Source: Brachionus koreanus
Lineage: Eukaryota > Rotifera > Eurotatoria > Ploima > Brachionidae
Assembly (NCBI GenBank): GCA_016987375.1
Contig: PJRA01000030.1
Coordinates: forward strand, 329,404 to 365,936
Length of the DNA: 36,533 nt
Direction: 5' to 3'
The translations under genes and the position numbers were made by a program. Below, one piece after another: positions 1 through 9,810 of the stretch (positions are counted from its first letter, which is position 1; each line of letters starts with the position of its first letter). A model generated the notes under the pieces. That model worked only from the letters and a program-made list of their open reading frames with translations, was not told the origin of the DNA and made no database searches.

Positions 1-168
1 AGTTATTTTAATTTTGTTTTTTTTTTTTAATCAATATAATTTTTCATTTCTCTGGAGGCAGAAGTTTCTGGAATTCAAAAATAGACTACGAATTTACGTA
101 AAATTTCTTCAAAACATGTGTCAGATCACCGCTGAAAGAAAAAACATTAAGAATTAGAAGAAAAAAAA

Positions 169-800
169 TGGGATATATTTAAACGATCTCTATAATTCCT
201 TAAATGATCTCCTAATTTAATAAAAATGATAGCAGAAATTAATGATTTGATCTCCAAATTTTTTAAAATTTGATCTCCATTATTTTTTTAAATATCATAA
301 ATCATTTAATCAAATAAATCATTTTCTGATAAAGAATATTGAGATTAATATAGTTGAATCACAGTAAAATGGAATTCATCACTTAAGGAATTCATATTTT
401 ACTTATTAAATTTTCTAAAGGGAATTTAATGTTTATATTTATTTTGGAGAGCAAATAATTAAAAATCCTTTTTAAAAATATGTAACTTTAATCTAATTTA
501 ACATTTTGTTTCAATGATATTTTATTTTTCAAAAATATTCTTCATGTGGCTGAAAGGAAGGACTTAGTTTCCATTCCAATCGGTCAAGGCTTTGTCGAAC
601 TATATTTAAAATATAAAATTAGAGATCGTTCAATTAATTAATGAGTAAAAATAATTAATTTAAGAGACCAAAAATGAATAGAGATCATAAATATTAATAT
701 GTATTAACAAATGATTAATTTAAGGAATCAAATAATTAATTAAAGAGATTTATTTTGGAGATCATTTGAGTAATTCTAGAGATCGATTAAATAGCACCCA
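169..800. mobile_element. MITE-like element with long terminal inverted repeats
   Basis: The left end (TGGGATATATTTAAACGATC, then CTC and an AAATGATCTCC block by 213) and the reverse complement of the right end (TGGGTGCTATTTAATCGATC, then CTC and an AAATGATCTCC block) match over about 45 bp with a few mismatches. GATCTC-type motifs recur in the left half and their complement GAGATC in the right half, so the inverted symmetry runs well inside both ends. Both ends sit in A-runs (161-168 and 801-807), so a target-site duplication cannot be told from the A tract. There is no open reading frame inside. This fits a non-autonomous DNA transposon (MITE); the superfamily is unknown. Confidence 0.7.
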
Positions 801-1295
801 AAAAAAATTCAACCCTAAGTTATGGCGGTCTGGTGGCCGCTCCTGACGATACCCAACACTAATAATTAATAATTTTATTACTAATTTTTAGATGTTGAGA
901 ACAATTCACTGATTATCAGCATCTTTTGTTCAAGACTTACATTATTTTTTTATCGATAAGCAAAATTTTCAAATTTTCCTCCCAAACTGATAATAAAACA
1001 AAAAGATCTTTTATAAATATATTATTTTTCCCTCGGCATTTTTTTTAAATCTAACTCAATACTCAAAAATTTATTTTACTCTAGGTCTGATCGTGTTTTT
1101 TTGTTTAAGACAAAAATTCTCGTTAATAGAAAAATAAATGCTAATTTTTAAGCGTTCTTTTTTACATAATAAATTTTTAACTAAGTACTTACTTTAAAAA
1201 CTTTACCAAATAACACCCATTATAGAAAGATTTTAAAAATATCTCAAAATAAATATTAATTTAATTTTTTTATTGCTCACAAAAATACAAACAAA
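801..1295. other. Non-coding, 5' flank of SDHC
   Basis: AT-rich sequence with no supported reading frame. The only less AT-rich patch is about 823-858, just outside the inverted-repeat element. The SDHC start codon follows directly; no convincing TATA box or splice acceptor is visible just upstream. Confidence 0.5.
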
Positions 1296-1848
1296 ATGAT
1301 TATCAATCCAGCCAGTCGTATCTTGTTTCGTAATAGCAAAAATTTGACTCTATTAAGAAGGTAAACGTTGCATAATTTTCTTGCTAAATGTTTCTACTAA
1401 TCTGACCATATTAAGTCGAGCAAATGGCTATGCCAGAAGTGCTACCGAAGAATCAAAGCTATTTTGGGAAAAAAATGACAAACTAAAGAGACCAATGTCT
1501 CCTCATTTGACCATTTACCGATTGCCTCTACCTGCCAACTTGAGTATTATGCATAGAGGAACCGGGGCTGCCATGACTGCTGTTGTTTTGGGCTTTGGTT
1601 TCGGCTCGTTTCTTTGGAGTGGCAAATTTGACCAAGTGGTCGAATATTTGCGTGATAATGTTCATCCACATGTAATGCTTACAGCTAAAGTTATTCTAGC
1701 ATTTCCGTTGTGCTACCATGCAATGAATGGTGTACGTCATCTAATTTGGGATACTGGCAGAGCTCTTGATTTGAGGACAATTCACAAAACCGGTTATGCT
1801 ATAGTGGCTCTAGCTTTTTTGCTATCTCTAGCTATTGGAACAATGTAG
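1296..1848 (+). CDS. SDHC: Succinate dehydrogenase cytochrome b560 subunit (SDHC)
   Basis: This is the large membrane-anchor subunit of mitochondrial complex II, which binds haem b and helps form the ubiquinone site. It has two exons, 1296-1360 and 1416-1848, split by a 55-bp GT-AG intron inside a Ser codon (AG|T). The spliced protein is 165 aa, close to the family length. The short first exon supplies the true ATG and a basic/hydroxylated N-terminus suited to mitochondrial import. Diagnostic motifs are S-P-H-L-T-I-Y (about residues 50-56), H-R-G-T-G (68-72) and C-Y-H-A-M-N-G-V-R-H-L-I-W-D (121-134). His123 corresponds to the haem ligand of the family. Three hydrophobic segments follow the usual SDHC layout. 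It ends at TAG 1846-1848. Confidence 0.96.
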
Positions 1849-1917
1849 ATCTATCATTTAGTTTCGTCTAATATTTAAACTCAAACAAACATATTTATAA
1901 TAATAATTCTTAGTTTT

Positions 1918-1923
1918 AATAAA
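1918..1923 (+). promoter_or_regulatory. Poly(A) signal of SDHC
   Basis: AATAAA 70 nt after the SDHC stop, followed by a T-rich stretch. It is the first canonical hexamer in the 3' region. Confidence 0.6.
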
Positions 1924-2064
1924 ATATATTTGTCATGTCAGTGCCTTAAGTTTTTTTTTTTGCTTAGATACATTTTTTTATATATTTAACCGACAGAAAA
2001 AAAAAATTTTTTATTTATTTATTTATTTTGAGTTTTTTTTTGTTGATTTAAGTCTATTTAGATT

Positions 2065-2758
2065 ATGACCAGTTTAACCTATGATTCAGAGAAAAAGACA
2101 TTTAATGCCGATATAGCTATAAACCAAGCAGATTCAGAGTCCACTTTAAGTAGACGACAAGATTTTGGTGTCGATAATCCAAAAATAAATTCACAATCAG
2201 AAAACGAATTAGTTGATAAGAAAACTATGCTAGATTCACACTTAATGCAGGATTTATACAAAGATTCGATTATGGAAGAGGCGGATGAGAAAACAGTCAC
2301 TGAAAGTGATAAAGTGCTAAAAAAATACAGGGGTTAGTTAGCATTCAATGTTAAATTTTGTTAAATTTACTTTTTTATTTCAATTAGACCACACTGATTC
2401 AAGCATAAATATAAAATTAAATTTGATTAAGAATAATTCACAGCCAATTGAAACAAATTTTTTTCTTCACAAAGGACAAAATAATTTGTTAAATCATAAA
2501 TGCGATTTGATACCAAATGTTTCGTTTGACGTAAATCGAACTTATACAGACTCAAACGATGATGAGAATACTTATGTAAGTGTTGATGTGTACAAGAAGA
2601 CAATAAAGAAAACTGATTCCAAAATGGCTCAGTTAGAAAAGCCCATCGGTCAACTAAAATTAAAATTAGAACCTCATATGAAAGAGAAATCAAGCAGCAG
2701 CTTAGACCATCATGACTCTAGTATAACATTTACTACTTATAGAAAACGCTTGATATGA
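2065..2758 (+). CDS. Hypothetical hydrophilic protein
   Basis: Two exons, 2065-2332 and 2388-2758, are joined across a 55-bp GT-AG intron inside an Asp codon (G|AC). The frame stays open and gives 212 aa. I do not recognise the protein. It has no signal peptide or membrane segment, is rich in Ser, Asp, Asn and Lys, and looks largely disordered. The C-terminal part (K-K-T-I-K-K-T-D, then S-S-S-S-L-D-H-H-D-S-S) is low complexity and ends in basic Y-R-K-R-L-I. The ATG lies only 217 nt after the SDHC stop, and a pyrimidine-rich stretch ending in TTTAG is 3 nt upstream. That could be a 5' cis-splice acceptor or a trans-splice acceptor, so an upstream exon or co-transcription with SDHC is possible. 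A consistent intron with the same length as its neighbours' argues for a real gene. Confidence 0.65.
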
Positions 2759-3439
2759 AAAATGATGAGATAGTTTAAATTTTTGCAAATATTTAATTAA
2801 AAGCTAATTTAGAATTTTTTGAGCCATCTAAATTTTGAAATTTCTTATTTTTTTTTTCAAATTTGCCTACATAAAATGATCAATTTACTACATTTTTTAA
2901 TTTAATTTCCTTATATTTATACAAGAAATGTCTATGATTCAAACTTAAAGCAATTTTTTTTTCACTTGTGGTTATTTGGTCATGAATTCTTCTGGAAATT
3001 AATCTAAATAATTTTTTAAATACTAAAAAAAATTATTAATTAATTGCATAATACAATTTTTTTTTAAAATATCAAGGTTATGTTTATAAAAATTGATTTT
3101 CAAATGCTAAAATTTTGATAAAAAATTTTTTCAAATTTTACATCACTAAAAAAATTATTGCACCATATAAATTGAATTTTTTTTCACATTTTTAACTAGA
3201 TAAAATAATGATAGATTTGGTCTTTAATAAGGTAAAAATCTTATTTTTTTGTATTATTTAAATTTTTCTAATGAACTTGGTATTATGTTTTAGGCATAAT
3301 TTGAAATTTATTTACAAGCTTGAACAGATTTTTCAATTAAATTTTTTATCACATTTTTTTCACTGATTAGTAGATTAAATAACAAATAGTTTATCTTGTT
3401 GAATTTTAATTTTATTATAAAGATCAGTTTAAATCGAAT
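2759..3439. other. Non-coding spacer
   Basis: AT-rich homopolymer-rich sequence. An ATTAAA at 2796-2801 may be the poly(A) signal of the preceding gene. Nothing else is supported. Confidence 0.4.
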
Positions 3440-3746
3440 ATCTTATTATCTTAAACTTCTCAGAACTTGATCATAAATACAGGAAATCAACGTTAACTTA
3501 AAAATCCTAATTATCCATACAAATTTAAAAGAGAAATAATCAAAAATTGTGCCCAAAGATACCACTTCTTCACAAACCGTGTAGTAAATGGCTGGAATAA
3601 GCTGGGAGTGGATGCAGTGGAAACTCAATCAAGTGATATTTTTAAAGCAAAAATAGACAAAAAAAATTTCATTATATTTTTTGCACATAATCTGTTGTCA
3701 GATTTACGCATTTATACGCTTCAATAAACCACTATACTATACTATA
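3440..3746 (+). pseudogene. Decayed non-LTR retrotransposon (LINE) ORF2 3' end
   Basis: In the plus frame around 3510-3660 the translation reads Y-K-F-K-R-E, then R-Y-H-F-F-T-N-R-V-V-N-G-W-N-K-L (within 3550-3606), and later S-D-I-F-K-A-K-I-D-K. This matches the last segment of many LINE reverse transcriptases (F-F-x-x-R-V-V-N-x-W-N-x-L-P, then S-x-x-x-F-K-x-x-L-D). A stop and a frame change interrupt it upstream, near 3494. Downstream, after a TAA, comes the short tandem ACTAT repeat 3731-3746, a type of 3' tail common in CR1/L2/Jockey-like LINEs. It is a dead 5'-truncated copy. Confidence 0.7.
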
Positions 3747-3750
3747 TCTT

Positions 3751-4900
3751 CCCCAAAGTTGGCGACTGAAGCGAAAAATATTTTTTTAATTTTTGATTTC
3801 CAAGGTGATAATCAATTTTTGGTGATCTAGTGTAATCATGACTTGCCAAAATGGTATTAAAAATTTTTTTAATTATTCTTTTTTTAAGCTCTTTAAAAAA
3901 ATATGAATTATGTAAATATGTATTAGGCTTTTTTAGTTATTTTTCAATTAGATTATAAGAAAGGATCATTTTCATCTTTTGTTTTTCTTTTTAGTGACAT
4001 TATTTCTAATTACTTTTTAAAGTTTATGATTATAATTTATTCTCTCGCAGAATTTAAAGTAATATTTTAGAAATAATTTTAAATTAAATTTTTAAAAAAT
4101 AATGGCAAATTTTTTTTATATTTGTAAAATTGACTGCTCATAGAAATAATGACGTAAACTAAACTTTTACATAGAAACATTTTTTTGTGAATTATTAAAA
4201 TCCTAGACTTGTTTAATAATACAAACACATTTTTTTGTTAGATTCATTAAAAACTTTAAGTGTTTATGTTTTAGAAATTCAATTAGATTTACTTCAGACA
4301 AATGAAAAGTTTTTGATAAAATTAATAAAAGTTTATTTTTTTATATGAGAGTGTTAAAAAATGAAATGAATTATTAAAAAATGTTGGTTTTATTTATGTT
4401 CCACACCTAAATTGAAAATTTTGTTTTGATTACCAGGTTCAATATAAACTGTTATAGGTTTGAAATACTAAAATTTAAAATTTCCAGAGTCATTGCTTTT
4501 ATTTTCATTTAAAAGCTAAGATAACATCATAACTAAATTATAAAATATCATAGTTTAAAAATTAAATTAATAAATATTTTATTTTCACATTTATTTTTTT
4601 AATTCTTACTAAATTTTATAGCTTTAATTTCATTAAATTTCATTTCATTAAAAACTCTTTAAATCAGCTTTTGAAGAATTTTGCTGAATGAAAAATTTTT
4701 GTTAAATTTTTTTCTAAAATTAGAAACTCAAATTTAACTTTTTTTTAATTTACTCGTATAATTTCATTTTAATTTAAAATTTTATTTCTTTCTTTTTAAA
4801 TAACAAAGCCCTGAAGGGTCGAAAACCCAAAGGAAAAACAAACAAAAAATAATAATTTAAAAAAAAACAAGAAATTTGTTTTTAGGGGATAATGACATGC
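3751..4900. other. Non-coding spacer
   Basis: AT-rich with no supported frame. A short patch at 4808-4828 (CCCTGAAGGGTCGAAAACCC) stands out. It holds two small GGG/CCC inverted repeats and may be part of an old repeat. The 3' end of PA2G4 on the minus strand begins at about 4900. Confidence 0.4.
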
Positions 4901-4901
4901 T

Positions 4902-4907
4902 TTTATT
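4902..4907 (-). promoter_or_regulatory. Poly(A) signal of PA2G4
   Basis: AATAAA on the minus strand, 39 nt downstream of the PA2G4 stop. A second AATAAA overlaps the stop codon itself (4950-4945) and is less likely to be used. Confidence 0.55.
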
Positions 4908-4945
4908 CAAGGAAAATAATTTAAAAATTTTAAATCAAAACTAAT

Positions 4946-6371
4946 TTATTTTTTTTCCTCTTCTTCTTCACTCTCAGCCTCTCCTTCTTTTTTGGCACCA
5001 CCAGTTTTCTTTTTATTTTTCTTTTTCTTTTTTTTAATGTTCAAAGAAGACTGCAGTAAGTTCTTGATAAAAAAAGTTTTTAAATGATAAAAAATTTTTG
5101 AAATATTAACAATTACCTTCAGACTTTCGTCGGTAATTTGATTTTCTGTTTGATAAGCCTCTAATTCGACTGGTAGACCTGTAATTTTCATGGTTCCATT
5201 TGGCATAATCAAAACGGTGTATTTGAATTCGGCAACAAATTCACCCTCTTTTTCAAAATAGACTGGATAAGGTTCCATGAGATCATGTTTGGCACATTCA
5301 ATAACACCTAAGCGGGCTTTTTTCTCGTCTTCAAAAGATCTGAGGGTGAATGGCATTAAACCATGTTTTTTCTCGGCCTCGCTGAAAAAAGCTCGTGATG
5401 TTTTCATTTTTAGTTGATAAATAATATTTTTCCTCTTATAAACAGTGGTTCTAACTTCACTTTCTTTTGGCTTGCCTTCACCAGTGCTGACCAAAACATC
5501 CAAAGCATAAACTTCGTGAACAGCAAATTCACATTTTTCACATCCTTCTTTTCTATACAAAAGAAAAAAAAATTTCTAAATTTATATTGTCAAATTTTTT
5601 AAAATACTTTTGCAATTCGGTTGGATTTTGTATGATTCGTTTTGTTCCGTCTATGACTTCTTTTTCCAATTGATAAGACAACATTCCTTCAACTGGTCTG
5701 CATTTATATGACTCAGAAATTTTGTCAATCGTCTCAGTAACTTGATAATTCTAAAAAAAGAAATTAGAAAATAGAAATAAATAAGCTTTAAGAAATAGTC
5801 TGATTTACATTTGAGCCTGGTTTAAGGAGACGCAAGGCACCCTCAGCAGCGTGATAAGCGGCTAGTACAACATCTGCCTTTCGGCCTGTGGCTTTGTTAT
5901 CTTTGGAAGCACCCACAACAAAAGTATGTGCGGCCACTGCAATAAATCCATCTATATGACAACCAAGGTCCCTATTTTTAAAAAAAAAAATTAAAAAAAT
6001 ATATTTTTTAAAATAATTTTTTACACTTTGATTAGGTCTCCATCCTTGATGACATAGTCAGGATCGCTTTTTAAGGGTGAAAAATGGCAAATGCAATTGT
6101 TAACTGATAAGCATGTGGGAAATGCGATGCCTTTTTTTAAATCTTTTTTGTTCTTGAAGACTTTTTCTGTTTCTTCTGTCAATCGTTGATCACCAAAAGA
6201 ACACATTTCGGTTACAGAAGAATTCGGAGCACATTTTTCGACAAGTTCTTTCAGAACACGGTTGGTTATTTCACTAGCCATTTTGTACTTAGTTACAACT
6301 AAATCCTCGGCAATAGTGGTACCAACTTCTCTTTCAGTATCACTGGCAGCACTGCTTGAATCGTCGGCCAT
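4946..6371 (-). CDS. PA2G4: Proliferation-associated protein 2G4 (EBP1)
   Basis: This is a metallopeptidase-fold protein without aminopeptidase function that binds ribosomes and RNA and acts in growth control. Five minus-strand exons are 6371-6025, 5971-5809, 5750-5608, 5552-5117 and 5062-4946, giving 401 aa (human 394). Introns are 53, 58, 55 and 54 bp, all GT-AG, and splice phases agree throughout. Motifs match the family closely: [64 protein letters not shown] and K-T-S-R-A-F-F-S-E. The C-terminus is a poly-Lys tract followed by an acidic tail, as in EBP1. ATG 6371 (context AAAATGG) is chosen because the reading frame upstream has no other ATG. The last intron is 54 nt with no in-frame stop, so its retention would only add 18 residues. 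Confidence 0.97.
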
Positions 6372-6383
6372 TTTCACAGTCAA

Positions 6384-9300
6384 TTATCTAAGTTTATTTT
6401 CAAAAGCTAAATTTAATAGAGAGAGTGAAAAAAGCATGCAATTATTTTTATTTTAAAATATAGGTGTGCATTTGCATTATTATTTAGATCCATTTCTTTT
6501 TTAGTAGACATATAAAATCTAGCTTTTGTTGAAAATTTAAAATTATTGTGTATGTGTGCTAAATTTGGAACACGAGTTTTTAAATTTTTTAAATTCAGTT
6601 TAAGCTAAAAACTGATTTATCAATTATACTCAAATTTATTTATTGCAAAAAATGGCGAATTTTATTTAATTTTAGAATATTTGTGTCTTTATACTGCAAC
6701 AAGCAAATTTATATTCAATTATGTTTTTACATTTTGTTTTTAAAAAATTTTTATTTAAATTGTCTAATGCAACCACAATTAGTTTTATAATCTAGCCCCG
6801 CAAAAATAATGAATCTAAATTTGAGGGTAATATTTAAGCTTGATTGGATTTTTTAAAATACTCTATAACCTAATCTCTATTTTCTCAAGTCCCATGGTTA
6901 TTTATAAAAGCAATCAGTATATTTAATTTCATTGAAAAGCAATTTTTTTTCTTTATTTTAATCAATAATTTTTTTAAAATGTTTTATTTCTTAAATTCTT
7001 TATAAAAATTTATTATATTAGAGCATGTACCGTCATGGAAATTTTAACAAATTTAATTATTTTTTATTATTAGCCAAACTAGCATGAGTTTTAATAAATA
7101 CTTTTCTAATCATTAAAATTTTAACTTATTTCTTAGTTTAAATTAATTTTAAAATTATGTCTCAAAAGCATCTTATGGATAAATAAACATTAATCATTTT
7201 TTCTACGAATAGATTCAAATTACATATTTGATGTGAAAAAAATATGTATTTGAATTTTAATTATTATTTAAATCAAGATTACTTTCAATTCGTGTTTATA
7301 AGCTTGTGTCGTTTAAGTTCATCAAAATATTCTTGCCTTTTACAGCAATTTTAATTCATCAATTCAAGCAGTCCAATCTAGCAGTAACTAAAATTGTCTT
7401 CGAGCTTGATTCTATGCATCAAATAATTACTCAGTAAAAGCATTAGTTGCGAGAATATTTTGTCTTAGATTTCTTTTCAAAGATAAAAATGCTTTAAAAT
7501 TTAATTTCTATTTTAGAAATATTAATTCATGATAAAAATAAATGCATTTTCTTCTACAAAACCACAATCATTATTTTTTGTTCTTTAAATGTTCTAAATT
7601 TGTCCGATTTAATAAATAAATTATAGAGTAGGATAACTTATTTATTAATTTCCTAAATCAACAATAATCTAAATTACTTGCTAATTAGAATCATTTTAAT
7701 TGAAAAAGAATATTTCTATTCCGATATCCTTAAGAAACGATATCTTAATTATTGAAAAATTTAGCTCATATTTTAAATTAAGCTATCAATTCAATGATTG
7801 CATTTAAAAAAATTTTTGCGATTTTGGATTTCGATGTAATTATCTATCAAAAATTATTTCTCTTTTAATTTACAATTCATTCTTTTATTTAAAATTAAAA
7901 AAAAAACTTTTATTTAAAAATTATATTCTCAATCAAACAGGATCAAGAACTACATAAGAGAAAGCAGCGCAAGTCAATAAACAACTGGATAAGTATACTA
8001 ACTGCTGCTTCAAGCTCTTTTAATTACTTAAGCTGAACAAATTAATATTCTTCTAAGAGTTTAGTAAATATTTAATGAGTTAATTTAATGTGAATTGAAT
8101 CTTGTAATCTATGTTTGGATGCTTAAATTAAAGAATAGATGAACCATAATCTGGTTTTATCATGTTAAATAAATAAAATTTTTTATTATCAAAATGACAA
8201 TAAGTATTATATTGGTTATTCATTAACGATGAAAAGAAATTGGCCTTTGGGAACCGAATGATATCATCTCTTGATTAAAGGAAATAATTTAAAAATTTAA
8301 TTAAATCAGCAGTCTTTAGTTTTATTTATTATTTGTTATAATTCTTTTTTTATTATTTGTATTTATTTTTTGTCAGTCAGAATTGAAAGAAGAGAAAAAA
8401 AACTCGCTTTCTATTAATTTGATGCTGTTTTGTTCTAAATATGCATTTCCGTTTCTTATAATAAGACAAACTAATTGATTTTCCAGTATTTGGAATTAAT
8501 ATTTTAGTTTGCGCACGAGCTTCACATTTTCCACTTGTCTCATAGATTGTTTTAAAACTCTTTACGGTTGTTTGCTTGGTAAGATGATCCATCTAACTCA
8601 ATTTTAGTTAAAATCATAAAAATTAATGAAATGCTTATAGAAAATTCATTAGAAGTTATATGATTAATATTAGCTTTGAGCTATATGTTAAAAAAAAAGT
8701 GATTAAAAATCATTTGCAATCCATTTCAGAAAAATTCGTCAAATTATTTTAATCAATACTTGAAGTATCTTATCCAACACAGAAAAATGTAAGACTTGTT
8801 TGTTAATTTTTCTCAACCAATATTAGATTAAAAGCTCAGATTTATCCCAACTTCTCATTAGTTTTTCTTTAATAATCCCAGAGCTTATTTTTAATTTTTA
8901 AAAAATCATCTATTTTTAAATTGAAAATTTTACCACAATAACAAACATTCAACAAATAATTTTAAAACATAAAGCTCATAAATTTCAGCACTTATTAAGA
9001 TTGTTAAATTGGTGAATTTTTTTGACATCTTTTTAAAATGCCTTTGCTTATTTATTTTTATTTTGGTTTTAAAAGGCGCTTTTTTGGGTTGATAAATGCA
9101 AGAAATAGATGAAAGCCAAAATTTTTAAAGAAATTTTTAGACTAGACCAGTTATGCTCTATTGATACTCGATACCAAAAATATTTTATTAATTTTCAACT
9201 GCTCTGCTAAAATTCAATTTAAATGTAATAACAACTAAAGAGTTAATTATTTTAAGATGAGACCGGACATTCAAAAAAACATCAGGAAAACAAAGCTCAT

Positions 9301-9810
9301 GCTGTTAAATATCATATAAAATTTAATTAAAGAATAGAGATCACATTTGTTCTGGCATTTTAGTAAAACAATTAGGGATTTTCTATTTTTAAAACAGACT
9401 TTTTTTAGATTATTAAATAACAGCAATGAGTTAGATTTCAAAAATTAACAAAGATTTATGTAAATTAGAGCTTGTTGTTACTGTCGAGCTGAAAATCTTA
9501 AATTTTTTTACTTCAATTATTTTTGTTAAATAATAAAATGGTTAGAATTCATATATTTTTTCTAAAATTTTTTTCTATTTTCTGAAAATCTGTTAATTTA
9601 GAGCTATATGAAGTTAAGTTATAGGCTCAAAAAAATATTTAAAATAAAAATAAATTTTTATTTCAAGTTGTATTTACGATTGATTTCGTAATTTTCACAT
9701 TTTAAAAATTAGATAGAAATTTTAAATTTATCTTATTTATAATAGAGAATTTTTTTATTAAAATATATAAATTTTAATTATGTATTGATCATAAAGATCA
9801 ATTATTTCAA
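6384..9810. other. Long non-coding spacer between PA2G4 and the GPCR
   Basis: About 3.4 kb of AT-rich sequence between divergently transcribed genes, so it should hold both 5' regions. I see no tRNA, no tandem array and no family-like frame. The only coding-like stretch is the small minus-strand frame at 8377-8592. A TATA-like ATATATAAA lies near 9763, about 45 nt before the GPCR start codon. Confidence 0.45.
8377..8592 (-). CDS. Doubtful small ORF
   Basis: A 71-residue open frame with an ATG at 8592. Its first 60 codons are less AT-rich than the flanks, with several GC-containing codons, and encode a basic peptide with two Cys (K-C-E-A-R-A-Q-T and K-R-K-C-I-F). It ends in a Phe-rich low-complexity run, which suggests the frame has run into non-coding sequence. 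It shows no homology I recognise, no signal peptide and no poly(A) evidence. It could be an exon of an unrecognised gene, a repeat fragment or chance. Confidence 0.2.
   Translation of the reverse strand: MDHLTKQTTVKSFKTIYETSGKCEARAQTKILIPNTGKSISLSYYKKRKCIFRTKQHQINRKRVFFLFFQF

Noticed and set aside
1381..1415. Upstream extension of the SDHC frame from a TTG codon
   Set aside because: This is intron sequence; the 55-bp intron joins the ATG exon at 1296 to 1416.
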